Below are positions 44,958-53,653 of a DNA stretch of 64,000 nt, one piece after another. How positions within the stretch are numbered: the stretch's first letter is position 1; every line of letters starts with the position of its first letter. The notes below the pieces were generated by a model, which did not search any database, had not been told where the DNA came from, and saw only the letters and a list, made by a program, of their open reading frames with translations. The translations under genes were made by a program, and so were the position numbers. Source of the DNA: Paracoccus methylovorus. Lineage in GTDB: Bacteria > Pseudomonadota > Alphaproteobacteria > Rhodobacterales > Rhodobacteraceae. The DNA is taken from assembly GCF_016919705.1 (NCBI RefSeq), contig NZ_CP070371.1, positions 773,501-837,500 on the forward strand. Direction: 5' to 3'.

Positions 44958-45891
44958 GTTTGCCAAAATAAGCTGCTCCATCTGGGGCAGTGAAAAGTTC
45001 ACGGGCCTGCCGAACGACGACGCGCGCCTGCTGTATCTCTATCTGCACACCTGCCCTCATGTGAACTCGCTGGGGTGCTATGTTCTTCGGCCGGGATACG
45101 CGATGAGCGACCTCGGATGGGATGTCGATCCAGAGGGAGCGATACGGTATCGAAACGGTATCGAAGCCCTATCGAAAGCCAACCTCATTGGGTTTGATAA
45201 ACAGCATTCGCTGATCCGTATTGTGGACTTTTTAAAGTATAGCCCATTCGCAAACCCGAAGCATGCAAAGGGTGCTCTTCGCATTCTGGACGACCTACCG
45301 GATTGTGACGAAAAATCATTCCTAATCAGTGATATAGAGCGACAGAAGCATCTCCCGGATGACTTCCTCGGGCATGAATTTGATACTGTATCGATACGGT
45401 ATCAAAACAGTTCCGATATACCCGAGACCCGAGACCCGAGACCCGAGACTAAGGGAAGGGGAGGGGAGGAGGGCACGCGCGCGACCGCCGTGGCCGACGC
45501 GCCCAGTCCCGGCCCGTCCCTCGTTTCGCAGTTGGCCGATGCCCTCGGCTTCAACGACCCCGACGGCAGGGGGTGGCCCAAATACTGGGCCGCAGCCGAC
45601 GCTCACATCATCGCCAGCCGATGGATCACCGATCTCGGATTGACCGCATCCGAGGTGATCGAGGTGGCCGTGAGCAACGCGAAGGCCCACGGCACACCGG
45701 CCAATGGCCCCCGGACCCTGACCCGCCACATGCAGGCTTTCGCCGCCGCAAAAAACGCCCCGCCCCTCGAAATCCCCGCACAGCCCACAGGAGGTTTGAC
45801 CCATGACCGCGCAATTGCCCGTGACCGCCGCCAAGCTGCCGCCGACGACGCCCTGCAACGTCGCCTCTATGCAGCCGCACGAGTTGACTGA
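44950..45891 (+). CDS. phage replication initiator (O-like), carrying origin iterons
   Basis: 313 residues. The N-terminal REFAKISCSIWGSEKFTGLP and DDARLLYLYLHTCPHVNSLG recall winged-helix replication proteins of lambdoid phages and plasmids; the central region has SFLISDIERQKHLPDDFLGH, and the C-terminal region KYWAAADAHIIASRWITDLG looks like a helicase-loader contact domain. The central coding DNA holds two clusters of 11-bp iterons and a 7-bp tandem repeat, as in lambda O where the origin lies inside the gene. Confidence 0.7.
   Translation: MREFAKISCSIWGSEKFTGLPNDDARLLYLYLHTCPHVNSLGCYVLRPGYAMSDLGWDVDPEGAIRYRNGIEALSKANLIGFDKQHSLIRIVDFLKYSPFANPKHAKGALRILDDLPDCDEKSFLISDIERQKHLPDDFLGHEFDTVSIRYQNSSDIPETRDPRPETKGRGGEEGTRATAVADAPSPGPSLVSQLADALGFNDPDGRGWPKYWAAADAHIIASRWITDLGLTASEVIEVAVSNAKAHGTPANGPRTLTRHMQAFAAAKNAPPLEIPAQPTGGLTHDRAIARDRRQAAADDALQRRLYAAARVD
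45144..45176 (+). repeat. origin iterons, cluster 1 (3 x 11 bp)
   Basis: Two perfect ACGGTATCGAA copies (45144-45154, 45155-45165) and a third degenerate GCCCTATCGAA (45166-45176), one helical turn each. The period is not a multiple of three, so it is a DNA-level signal and not a protein repeat. Confidence 0.7.
45385..45417 (+). repeat. origin iterons, cluster 2 (3 x 11 bp)
   Basis: ACTGTATCGAT, ACGGTATCAAA and ACAGTTCCGAT in tandem, the same 11-bp unit as cluster 1, 241 bp downstream. Confidence 0.65.
45421..45448 (+). repeat. 7-bp tandem repeat (4 x CCCGAGA)
   Basis: Four exact CCCGAGA units directly after iteron cluster 2, followed by a purine-rich tract (AAGGGAAGGGGAGGGGAGG). Possible duplex-opening or primer region, or a slippage-prone spot in the coding sequence. 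Confidence 0.7.
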
Positions 45892-46276
45892 GCATCGCCT
45901 CGCCATTGGCCAGGCCGTCGAGGTGATCCTGCACGGCTATTGGCAGCCGAGCGAATCCGAAACCCTGCGCGCCGCCGTGCTGCGCGACTGGTGCGACACG
46001 CTGGAAGGGTGGAAGCCGGACAGCGTGCTGGCCGCCCTGCGCAAGTGGCGGAACGAGCATCCGAGCAAGCGCCCCAACCCCGGACACATCGTCCAGATGC
46101 TCAAGGAAAGCTGGGGCAGGCGTCACGCGGATCAGGTCCGCGCGGCTATGGCCACGCCGGTCGAGCCTCCGAAAGAGCGCGTCAGCGTCGAGGCCGCCAA
46201 GGCCATCATGGCAGAGATGGGTGTTCGCGATCCGCTTGCCGCCAAAACCATCGCCGGCATCCAGCCGACGGAATGA
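45803..46276 (+). CDS. phage replication accessory protein (P-like, possible helicase loader)
   Basis: 157 residues. LAIGQAVEVILHGYWQPSES and VLAALRKWRNEHPSKRPNPG followed by HIVQMLKESW are seen in replication proteins next to O-like genes. Overlaps the O-like gene by 89 bp in another frame. Helicase-loader function is inferred from position. Confidence 0.55.
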   Translation: MTAQLPVTAAKLPPTTPCNVASMQPHELTEHRLAIGQAVEVILHGYWQPSESETLRAAVLRDWCDTLEGWKPDSVLAALRKWRNEHPSKRPNPGHIVQMLKESWGRRHADQVRAAMATPVEPPKERVSVEAAKAIMAEMGVRDPLAAKTIAGIQPTE

Positions 46277-46289
46277 GGACGAATTGACC

Positions 46290-46613
46290 ATGGCGCCCCC
46301 CTACAAGACTGGACCAATCGACGATGCCGAGGCGTGGATCATTACCACGCCCGATGCCACCTATGCCGAGGCGGCGCTGCGGCACGGTGTGACCCACAAC
46401 AGCCTGCGCGCCCGCATCTCGAACAAGTATGGCTCACTCGCCGCTGCCCGCCTGATGCGCGACGCGGGCATCCTCAAGCCCGATGCCGGGCGCATCCTCG
46501 CGCCCGTGCGGCGCTGCATGCGGTGCGGTGTGTCGAGCAGCATAGATCGCGGCAAGCGGATGTGTTCTGCCTGCCAGCGAGAGGTTGCGAAGCTTCATGA
46601 CGGGGGCGTGTGA
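46290..46613 (+). CDS. small phage protein with HTH and zinc-knuckle
   Basis: 107 residues from MAPPYKTGPIDDAEAWIITT, with GAGGA upstream. HTH-like TYAEAALRHGVTHNSLRARI, then RRCMRCGVSSSIDRGKRMCS and CQREV, a four-Cys knuckle. May be a late regulator or a terminase partner; unproven. Confidence 0.6.
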   Translation: MAPPYKTGPIDDAEAWIITTPDATYAEAALRHGVTHNSLRARISNKYGSLAAARLMRDAGILKPDAGRILAPVRRCMRCGVSSSIDRGKRMCSACQREVAKLHDGGV

Positions 46614-47026
46614 GTATGCCGATCAAGAGAGACGCGGAAACCATCGCCGGGCACAAGGACGCGATTTGCGAAGCGATTGCCTGCGGCGACAGCCTTGCCA
46701 AGGTTCTGCGCAAGAAGGGTATGCCGGGGTATTCGACTGTCATTCGATGGCTTCGGGATGATGAAGATTTCAGGGCCGACTACGCGCGCGCGCGCGAAGC
46801 CCAAGCGGACGCCGACGCCGATAAAATCGGGGACATCGTGGACAAGGTTCTCGCCGGCAAGCTGGATCCTCAGGCAGCCCGCGCGGCTATCGATGCACTG
46901 AAATGGACAGCCGGCAAGCGCCAGCCGAAAAAATACGGCGATAAGCTGGAGCTGGACGGCAAGGTGGGCGTGGTGATCGAGGGCGCTCAGGTCACGTTCC
47001 GCACCGCCCCGAAGGGTGAAGAATGA
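46610..47026 (+). CDS. terminase small subunit
   Basis: 138 residues. A GTG overlapping the preceding stop (46610) and an ATG at 46616 are both possible starts. The N-terminal HTH (AICEAIACGDSLAKVLRKKG) followed by GYSTVIRWLRDDEDFRADYA is the usual DNA-recognition part; AAIDALKWTAGKRQPKKYGD is typical of the oligomerisation region. Immediately upstream of the large subunit. Confidence 0.8.
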   Translation: MSMPIKRDAETIAGHKDAICEAIACGDSLAKVLRKKGMPGYSTVIRWLRDDEDFRADYARAREAQADADADKIGDIVDKVLAGKLDPQAARAAIDALKWTAGKRQPKKYGDKLELDGKVGVVIEGAQVTFRTAPKGEE

Positions 47027-48339
47027 TCCTCAAGCCGGACACGCCAGCGGTTTTCGAGCCGCTCTGGACGCAGAGCGCGCGCTACAAGGGCGCGCATGGC
47101 GGGCGTGGTAGCGCCAAGTCTTGGGACCGGGGGCAGCATCTGGTTTTCCGCCATGCGATGGAGCCGGGTCTGAACTCGGCCTGTCTGCGCGAGGTCCAGG
47201 CGACCCTCAAGGATTCGGTTTTCAAACTGATCGAGGACACGGCGCGGCGGCTGGAAGTTGGCGGCTTGTTCACGCCGGTGCCATCCGACAGCCACATCAA
47301 GTGCCCCGGTGGTGGCGTGATGATCTTCCGCGGCATGAACGACATGAACGCGGACAACATCAAATCGCTTGAGGGCTTCGACATTGCTTGGTGGGAGGAG
47401 GCCCAGACCGCAACGCAGCGTTCGCTCGACCTGCTGCGCCCGACAATCCGAAAGCCGGGCTCAGAGTTGTGGTTTTCATGGAACCCGCGACTGCGCGGCG
47501 ATCCGGTTGACGTGATGCTGCGGCAAGACCGGCGGTTCGAGCCAGAGCGCATCGTGGTCGAGGCCAACTGGCGCGACAACCCCATGCGCGGGGCGGAGCT
47601 GGAAAAGGAACGGCTCCTCGACCTCGCCGGCGACGAGGCGCGCTATCGCCACATCTGGGAAGGCGATTACGAGGCCGAATCCGACATGCAGTTCATCGGC
47701 GGCGGTCTGGTGCGTGAGGCAATGGCCCGCGAGCCGAACCCGACCATAGGCGACGAGCTGGTGTTGGGCGTGGACGTCGCGCGCTTCGGCGACGACCGCA
47801 CCGTGATCTGGGCGCGGCGGGGCAGGGACGCCAAGACCATGCCGCCAATCATCCTCAAGGGTGCCGACACCATGCAGGTGGCAGCCCGCGTGATGGCCGA
47901 GATCGACCGGCTCAAGCCTGATGGGGTGTTCATCGACGAGGGTGGAGTAGGCGGTGGTGTGGTCGATCGGTGCCGGCAGATGGGCTATTCGGTGATCGGC
48001 GTGAACTTCGGCGGCAAGGCGGATCGCGCAATTGAGGGCGTGCCCAAGTGCCGAAACAAGCGCGCGCAGATGTGGGCTACCATGCGCGAGTGGCTGCGTG
48101 AGGGCGGCTGCATCCCAGACAGCCGCGATCTGGAGATGGACCTGACAGGGCCGCTCTACGGCTTCGACGTGAACAACGCGATTGAGATCGAAAAGAAATC
48201 TGACATGAAGAAGCGCGGCGTCTCCAGCCCGGATGAGGCCGATGCGCTGGCCCTGACCTTCGCCTATCCCGTCGTCGCCCGCTCGATCCGGCGCCAGCAG
48301 GAAGCGCAGGCGCAAAGTGAGTGGCACCCGGTCTGGTAA
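47023..48339 (+). CDS. terminase large subunit
   Basis: 438 residues. ATPase domain with Walker A-like GAHGGRGSAKSWDRGQ, Walker B FDIAWWEEAQ and coupling motif ELWFSWNP; C-terminal nuclease domain with LVLGVDVARFGDDRT, VFIDEGG and SSPDEADALAL. Packages phage DNA into procapsids. Intact. Confidence 0.93.
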   Translation: MILKPDTPAVFEPLWTQSARYKGAHGGRGSAKSWDRGQHLVFRHAMEPGLNSACLREVQATLKDSVFKLIEDTARRLEVGGLFTPVPSDSHIKCPGGGVMIFRGMNDMNADNIKSLEGFDIAWWEEAQTATQRSLDLLRPTIRKPGSELWFSWNPRLRGDPVDVMLRQDRRFEPERIVVEANWRDNPMRGAELEKERLLDLAGDEARYRHIWEGDYEAESDMQFIGGGLVREAMAREPNPTIGDELVLGVDVARFGDDRTVIWARRGRDAKTMPPIILKGADTMQVAARVMAEIDRLKPDGVFIDEGGVGGGVVDRCRQMGYSVIGVNFGGKADRAIEGVPKCRNKRAQMWATMREWLREGGCIPDSRDLEMDLTGPLYGFDVNNAIEIEKKSDMKKRGVSSPDEADALALTFAYPVVARSIRRQQEAQAQSEWHPVW

Positions 48340-48405
48340 ATGGTATTTCTCCCATCATCCCTTCTGGGTCAGATACTTGGGCAGAACAACGTGGAGATTT
48401 AAATA

Positions 48406-48864
48406 GTGGGTGCCGACGACAGAACGAGCGCATTTGGGCTTTTCAACTTTGCGCATACCTATTGGGTTTCGGCCGTAGAGCTTGATAAAATCAGACGGGA
48501 AGTCTCGCACCCAGACAGCCCGGTTCAATATCTCTATTATCACGCTATTGAGCTATATCTGAAAGCATTTTTGCGGTTCTCTGGATCGAGCGTACTCGAC
48601 CTAAGGAGCATCGGGCACAAGCTTGTTCGGTTATATGAGGCATCTGTTGGCCGAGGTCTGCCGGACGACGAGGAAACGCGCGAGGTTTGTCGCCTGGTCG
48701 ACAGCAATTACATCTCGGCTCGTTACATTTCTGCGGGATACTACACGCGTGCTACAAACAAGGCGCTCTGGGGCGTTTGCAGAACCCTCCATGACGATAT
48801 CGAGCCGAAGGTGAACGCTACACAAGGGGTAACGCGGATACGGCACATTCCGCTTACCGAGTAG
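48406..48864 (+). CDS. HEPN-like accessory protein (prophage cargo)
   Basis: 152 residues from a GTG start with GGAG upstream. VQYLYYHAIELYLKAFLRFS and GHKLVRLYEASVGRG are the helical pattern of HEPN domains; the classic RxxxxH ribonuclease motif is not evident. Lower GC than the flanking terminase and structural genes, and it is inserted between them, as expected for a moron. HEPN proteins act as toxins or abortive-infection factors in many systems. Confidence 0.65.
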   Translation: MGADDRTSAFGLFNFAHTYWVSAVELDKIRREVSHPDSPVQYLYYHAIELYLKAFLRFSGSSVLDLRSIGHKLVRLYEASVGRGLPDDEETREVCRLVDSNYISARYISAGYYTRATNKALWGVCRTLHDDIEPKVNATQGVTRIRHIPLTE

Positions 48865-48880
48865 GGGCTGCGCGCCCTTC

Positions 48881-48894
48881 GGCCAACATATATC
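48881..48894 (+). promoter_or_regulatory. candidate late promoter motif, copy 1
   Basis: GGCCAACATATATC, ending 48 nt before the start of the next gene. Identical to 51735-51748; a third, partial copy is at 62427-62440. Confidence 0.6.
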
Positions 48895-48942
48895 GGATTT
48901 CGCTGCGTTCCTATCCTGCCCTCGAACCACGACGGGCAGGCC

Positions 48943-49197
48943 ATGGCTACCACGCAGAATTTCACAGTCAGCAACTCCTGGACGCGGATCGCCAGCGGGC
49001 GGGCTGACGGTCAGGTCGTCAAGATCGAGGGCGCGGGGCCGTTCAACCTCGCCGTGACCGTTGGGTCCAAGTCCATCCCCCCGACCATAGCGCCGCTCAC
49101 TGGCCACCGGATCGACGGCACCGCGGATCTGCCGCTCGTCGCCGCCCAGCACCTTTGGGCCAGCGCCGCAACCTCCACCAACCTCACGGTGACCTGA
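48943..49197 (+). CDS. small structural protein, homolog of the tailspike N-terminus
   Basis: 84 residues. The layout NFTVSNSWTRIASGRADGQV ... SIPPTIAPLTGHRIDG ... LWASAATSTNLTVT parallels the first 80 residues of the next gene (ITLSAGWQKIAEAKGREAMA ... GHALNG ... WARGN). The two are duplicate domains, likely for attachment to the virion. Its stop overlaps the spike start (TGATG). Confidence 0.65.
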   Translation: MATTQNFTVSNSWTRIASGRADGQVVKIEGAGPFNLAVTVGSKSIPPTIAPLTGHRIDGTADLPLVAAQHLWASAATSTNLTVT

Positions 49198-51632
49198 TGG
49201 CCAGCGCAACCCAACGCATCACCCTGTCCGCAGGCTGGCAGAAGATAGCTGAAGCCAAGGGCCGCGAGGCGATGGCCCTGATCGACGCCTACGGCGCCGT
49301 GCAGCTTGCCATTGCCGATGGCGAACCGCCCCGTGGCGATGTGGCAAATGGGCATGCGCTCAATGGTTCGATGATGTGGCCAGTCAGGGGCGCGGAGATC
49401 GTCTGGGCCCGGGGCAACGGCGTTGCGGTGTCTGTCACGCTGCTCAAGGTTGTGCCCGAGTTCGCCACGCTCGATTCCGCGGCGGTGAAGGTGGCCGCGG
49501 CCTCCGCGAAGGTAACCGCCACCGCCGCCGACGCCAAGGCAACGCAGGCGCAGGAGGTGCAAGCGCGTCGGGATTTTGCCGTCTGGCACCTGGTCGATTA
49601 CCTGCATCCCGACGATATGACTGCCGCGCTGGCTGGTGATACATCCGGTCAGAATGAGGCCCGCGTGACTGCTGCTGTCCAGCAATTCCACGACGACATG
49701 ATTGCATGGTGGTCGGCGGGTAGCGGAAGGACCGCCGATCTGATTTATCCGTGCGTCACGTTGGCCATGAATGACGAAATGTTCAGCGAGGACTTCGCGG
49801 ACGCGCTGTGGGGAATGGGGTTTGCGCAAGAGGAAAATCGGATCAACTTCAACGGCAATGGTGTTAGATTTTCCTGTAAGAACTGGCTGGCCCGTGCTCG
49901 GGTCCGCGCCTCCGGTTTCTATGCGGCTCAGGGTATTACCTATCCAGTTCCGACCGCCCTATTCCGTTGGGAGCAATCGTCGCCGCGCCTATTCTCGCCA
50001 CAGATTATCGGGCGCATCTACTTAGACGGTGCAAACGATATCGCCACCGATCCTGTCGCGTTCAAAACGCAGTCTTGCAATGTGGCAAATATCGACAAGG
50101 TATTTATCCGTCGCTTTCGAAACATCGGCTTCATGACTGAAAACCTGTTCAATTCGACAGTTGGGCAGCTTGAGGTTTCGGCCTGTGGCTATCAGCCGAC
50201 CGACGCGGGTGGGGCTGGTTTCATTGCGCCGGCAACGCGGTTTTCCAACGTCGGAGCGGTTGTCACGGCGACCGCCGCTACCTTCGATGCCAGCCATGAA
50301 GGGCGGTGGTTTTTCCTCGCAGGGGCTGGCCCGAGTAACGGTGTCCTGCGTCTGGTCAATGCGGCGCAGATCGTCAGTGTGGACGGCCCGACCCAGATCA
50401 CGCTGGACAGCGCGCCGGATACTGACGTGGTGTCCGCTACCGCATCCTTCGAGGCGGTGCGCTGCGCCACCACGGCGGGCAGCAACATAGCAACTTTGAC
50501 GGCTGCCATCACCGACGATCTGACCGGTCGCTATGTCACGATTGGGCGCGCCGGGCAGCAAGGTATCGACGCGCAATATGGCAGCATCACGGCGATCATC
50601 ACCGCCCATAGCGGCGATCAGATCACGCTATCCCATGCGGCCCGCGTCACGACGACCGAGGCTCCGGTTGTGTTTTCGTCGGGCCTGCATATCGGGCGCA
50701 CGGCTCAAGGCGCTGTTGCCGGGCTGGGCCTTAATGACGACGTGACATTTGACAATCTTCGGGTTGAGGAGGGGGGATATTCGGCAGCCGGTGGCGCTGT
50801 ATCGGCGGTCATCACGGCCAGCACATCTCTGGACTTTGCCCCCGGGTCGAAATTCCATGGCTGCGCGACCGAGAACAATAATTTTGCGGGCAACTTCGCG
50901 GGCATCCTATGGGACCGTGCGAATAACATCCACCTGGTAGACACAGTGGTCGCGCACTCTGGCTACAGCCCGCGCTTCGGGAAGCAGTATTTCTGTGGCG
51001 GCCGTATCCGCGTCGAGTTCACCGGCGATGAGGTAGGCTTTCCCGACTGCACCCATACCGCCAGCCTGTTTAACGATCTGCAACCCAGCCCGACTGTAGG
51101 TCGGTTCTATTACGGCGCGTCTCGCAACGTGCCCCGCATCGCTTCTCAGGTTCCGGCTCGTTACGGCTATGCCGGCCTGCCATCTCAGATCAGGGCTTAC
51201 AACAGCTATCGCACATCGCAGCAAACCCCGGATGGTGCAGATTTTCCAACCTATCTTGATGATCTGGTCCTTGAGGGGACTTTGACCGGAGCGGGCGCGG
51301 TCGGCAACAGTGCTGATTTCAGCGCGGGCAAAGTGATGCTGGCTGGTTATGGTAACGAGACGGGCACGGCCATTCCGACCGCAGTTTCGGACCTTGACGC
51401 GGTCAAGTTGGTCCATCGCACAGTGTCTGCGTCAGCATCGACAGTTGGCGCTCCTGACACTTTGGGCGCTTGGGTGGTCAAAATAGTGCGAGCAACTGCT
51501 ACCGTCACGGTTCAGCGTGCAACGCGCTACTATTTTAATGGGGCGCCTGTGACAGTGACGCGCCACGATAATAATTCTGGCGGCGCGTGGTCACCGTGGT
51601 GCCTGCCAGACGGTGCCACCTATACCCCCTGA
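49197..51632 (+). CDS. phage tailspike / receptor-binding protein (beta-helix-like)
   Basis: 811 residues. An N-terminal domain of about 80 residues (possible virion attachment, duplicated upstream), an Ala-rich helical linker (VKVAAASAKVTATAADAKAT), then long repetitive beta-structure typical of right-handed beta-helix spikes (ANIDKVFIRRFRNIGFMTEN, VTFDNLRVEEGGYSAAGGAV) and a C-terminal WSPW segment. It probably binds or cleaves a surface polysaccharide. Location between terminase and portal is less usual than after the tail genes. Confidence 0.8.
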   Translation: MASATQRITLSAGWQKIAEAKGREAMALIDAYGAVQLAIADGEPPRGDVANGHALNGSMMWPVRGAEIVWARGNGVAVSVTLLKVVPEFATLDSAAVKVAAASAKVTATAADAKATQAQEVQARRDFAVWHLVDYLHPDDMTAALAGDTSGQNEARVTAAVQQFHDDMIAWWSAGSGRTADLIYPCVTLAMNDEMFSEDFADALWGMGFAQEENRINFNGNGVRFSCKNWLARARVRASGFYAAQGITYPVPTALFRWEQSSPRLFSPQIIGRIYLDGANDIATDPVAFKTQSCNVANIDKVFIRRFRNIGFMTENLFNSTVGQLEVSACGYQPTDAGGAGFIAPATRFSNVGAVVTATAATFDASHEGRWFFLAGAGPSNGVLRLVNAAQIVSVDGPTQITLDSAPDTDVVSATASFEAVRCATTAGSNIATLTAAITDDLTGRYVTIGRAGQQGIDAQYGSITAIITAHSGDQITLSHAARVTTTEAPVVFSSGLHIGRTAQGAVAGLGLNDDVTFDNLRVEEGGYSAAGGAVSAVITASTSLDFAPGSKFHGCATENNNFAGNFAGILWDRANNIHLVDTVVAHSGYSPRFGKQYFCGGRIRVEFTGDEVGFPDCTHTASLFNDLQPSPTVGRFYYGASRNVPRIASQVPARYGYAGLPSQIRAYNSYRTSQQTPDGADFPTYLDDLVLEGTLTGAGAVGNSADFSAGKVMLAGYGNETGTAIPTAVSDLDAVKLVHRTVSASASTVGAPDTLGAWVVKIVRATATVTVQRATRYYFNGAPVTVTRHDNNSGGAWSPWCLPDGATYTP

Positions 51633-51734
51633 GCGCGCGCAGAGGGGGCCGAGGCTCGCGTGAGCCGGGAACAGCATAGCATATTTTCGGAGGCAGCGGC
51701 CCCGGCACCCCGGCGGGATTTTCCCTCCATGACA

Positions 51735-51748
51735 GGCCAACATATATC
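51735..51748 (+). promoter_or_regulatory. candidate late promoter motif, copy 2
   Basis: GGCCAACATATATC, 49 nt before the next start codon. A hairpin region (GGCTCGCGTGAGCC, 51653-51666) lies between the spike gene and this motif and may end the preceding transcript. Confidence 0.6.
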
Positions 51749-51797
51749 ACCCGCACCGCGCCTCGCATGATGCCCTCGAAGCAATCACGAGGTCATC

Positions 51798-51971
51798 ATG
51801 TGCAACGCCCCGGACATTCCCGAGCCGACGCAATACCAGGCCAGCAAGGCACCGGTGTTCAACACAGCGTCGCGCCCCCGGTCGAAGTCAGGCCGGCAGG
51901 GCACCATCCTTACCGACACTGCCGGGCAGGCTTACGCCCCTGATGGCAAGAAAACGATCTTGGGCGGCTGA
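51798..51971 (+). CDS. small phage protein upstream of the portal gene
   Basis: 57 residues, MCNAPDIPEPTQYQASKAPV then GRQGTILTDTAGQAYAPDGK. ATG preceded by GAGGTCATC. Similar short Met-Cys-starting proteins precede connector genes in T7-like phages; role unknown. Confidence 0.65.
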   Translation: MCNAPDIPEPTQYQASKAPVFNTASRPRSKSGRQGTILTDTAGQAYAPDGKKTILGG

Positions 51972-51976
51972 TCCTC

Positions 51977-53653
51977 ATGGCCCCCGTTCTCAACCAGCAA
52001 CTGCGTAAGACTCTGGACTATCGCCGCGGGGCGATGGACCAGGAGTATGAGTATTGGCAGGCGCATTTCCGTGAATTGCGGGATGCGATCCAGCCGACGC
52101 GCGGCCGGTTCGAGGCGAATGAGCGACGCAGCGATTCCTCGATCAACAAGCGGATCCTCGACAACACCGCCCAGATGGCGCTGCGCACGCTGCGCGCCGG
52201 GCTGATGTCGGGCGTCACCTCGCCGTCACGGCCGTGGTTCCGGCTGGGCCTGCGGGGCTCGTCCGAGAATGAGGCCGAATTCGAGGTTAAGGACTGGCTG
52301 CACGAGGTCCAGCGCCGGATGTATGAGGTCATGCGCGGGTCGAACATCTACCGCATGCTCGACAGCACCTATGGCGATCTGGGGCTCTACGGCACGGCGG
52401 CAAATCTTGTCGTCCCGGATTTCGAGGATGTTCTGCGCGGCCACAGCCTGCAAGTCGGCCGGTTCCGGCTGGGCGAGGATGGCAATGGCCGGGTGACCGC
52501 GTTGTCTCGCGAGATCAAGATGCCGGTGCGAGGCATTGTCGAGACCTGGGGTCTTGATGCTGTGTCCCAATCGGTTCGCCACGCGTGGGACACCAGCGAT
52601 TATTACCAGACTTTCACCATCTGCCACATGATCGACAAGCGGGCAGACGGGGACCCCAAGGCCATGCAGGCCGGTGGCCGTCCGTGGGCCTCGATCTATT
52701 GGGAGAAAGATGCCCCCAGCGGGCAGTTCCTCCAGATCGGTGGACATCAGGTGAAGCCTCTGCTGGCGCCCCGCTGGGAACAGGTCGAGGGCGAGGCGTG
52801 GTCTGCATCGTCGCCCGGCATGATCGCCCTCGGGGACGCGCGCTCGCTGCAAGTGTCGCAAGAGCAGAAAGCCATCGCCATCCAGAAGATGCACAACCCG
52901 CCGATGATCGGCGGCGCAGTGCAGGGCGGTATGTTCTTCAAGAACGTGCCCGGCGGGTTCACGGCAATGGCGGCGACCGATCTTTCGACCGGTGGGATCA
53001 AGCCGGCCTACGAGGTGAAGCCCGATATTAAGGGGCTGCTGCTGGACATTCAGGAGACGCAGCGCCGCGTCGAAGTCGCGTTCTACAAGGACCTGTTCCA
53101 GATGACTGCGCTAGCGCTGGATGGGCGCAGCCAGATCACCGCCCGCGAGATTGCCGAACGCCACGAGGAAAAGCTTATGGCTCTGGGGCCGGTGCTGGAA
53201 AGCCTGGACCATGAGCTGCTGCAGCCGCTGATCGAGGCAACCTTCGCCTATATGCAGGATGCCGACATTCTGCCCGAGGCCCCCGACGGCATCGTGGGGC
53301 AGCCGATCAAGGTGGAATACATCTCGCTGCTGGCTCAGGCGCAGAAGGCCATCGGGGTCGGTGCGATCGAGCGCACCATCGGATTTGCCGGCACGCTGGC
53401 GCAGATCAAGCCCGAGGTCGTGGACATGCTCGACGGTGAGCAGATGATGCGCGAATTCGCGGATCAGGTCGGCGGCCCGCCCGGCATTCTGCTGTCGCCT
53501 GATGAGCTGCGCGAGGTTCGCGAGGCCAGGGCGCGGGCAGCGGCGCAGGAGCAGGCAATGGCAGCGGCCGAACCGATGGCCGGGGCGGCAAAATTGCTGA
53601 GCGAGGCCAACCTGAACGGCATCGACGCCCTGCAACGGGGGGCGGCGCTATGA
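51977..53653 (+). CDS. portal / head-to-tail connector protein
   Basis: 558 residues; the T7-type connector family. Landmarks: YWQAHFRELRDAIQPTRGRF, SRPWFRLGLRGS, RMLDSTYGDLGLYGTAANLV, FFKNVPGGFTAMAATDLSTG and the C-terminal DQVGGPPGILLSPDELREVR with an Ala-rich helical tail. Forms the dodecameric DNA-entry vertex. Intact and followed directly by a Bbp19-like gene. Confidence 0.92.
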   Translation: MAPVLNQQLRKTLDYRRGAMDQEYEYWQAHFRELRDAIQPTRGRFEANERRSDSSINKRILDNTAQMALRTLRAGLMSGVTSPSRPWFRLGLRGSSENEAEFEVKDWLHEVQRRMYEVMRGSNIYRMLDSTYGDLGLYGTAANLVVPDFEDVLRGHSLQVGRFRLGEDGNGRVTALSREIKMPVRGIVETWGLDAVSQSVRHAWDTSDYYQTFTICHMIDKRADGDPKAMQAGGRPWASIYWEKDAPSGQFLQIGGHQVKPLLAPRWEQVEGEAWSASSPGMIALGDARSLQVSQEQKAIAIQKMHNPPMIGGAVQGGMFFKNVPGGFTAMAATDLSTGGIKPAYEVKPDIKGLLLDIQETQRRVEVAFYKDLFQMTALALDGRSQITAREIAERHEEKLMALGPVLESLDHELLQPLIEATFAYMQDADILPEAPDGIVGQPIKVEYISLLAQAQKAIGVGAIERTIGFAGTLAQIKPEVVDMLDGEQMMREFADQVGGPPGILLSPDELREVREARARAAAQEQAMAAAEPMAGAAKLLSEANLNGIDALQRGAAL

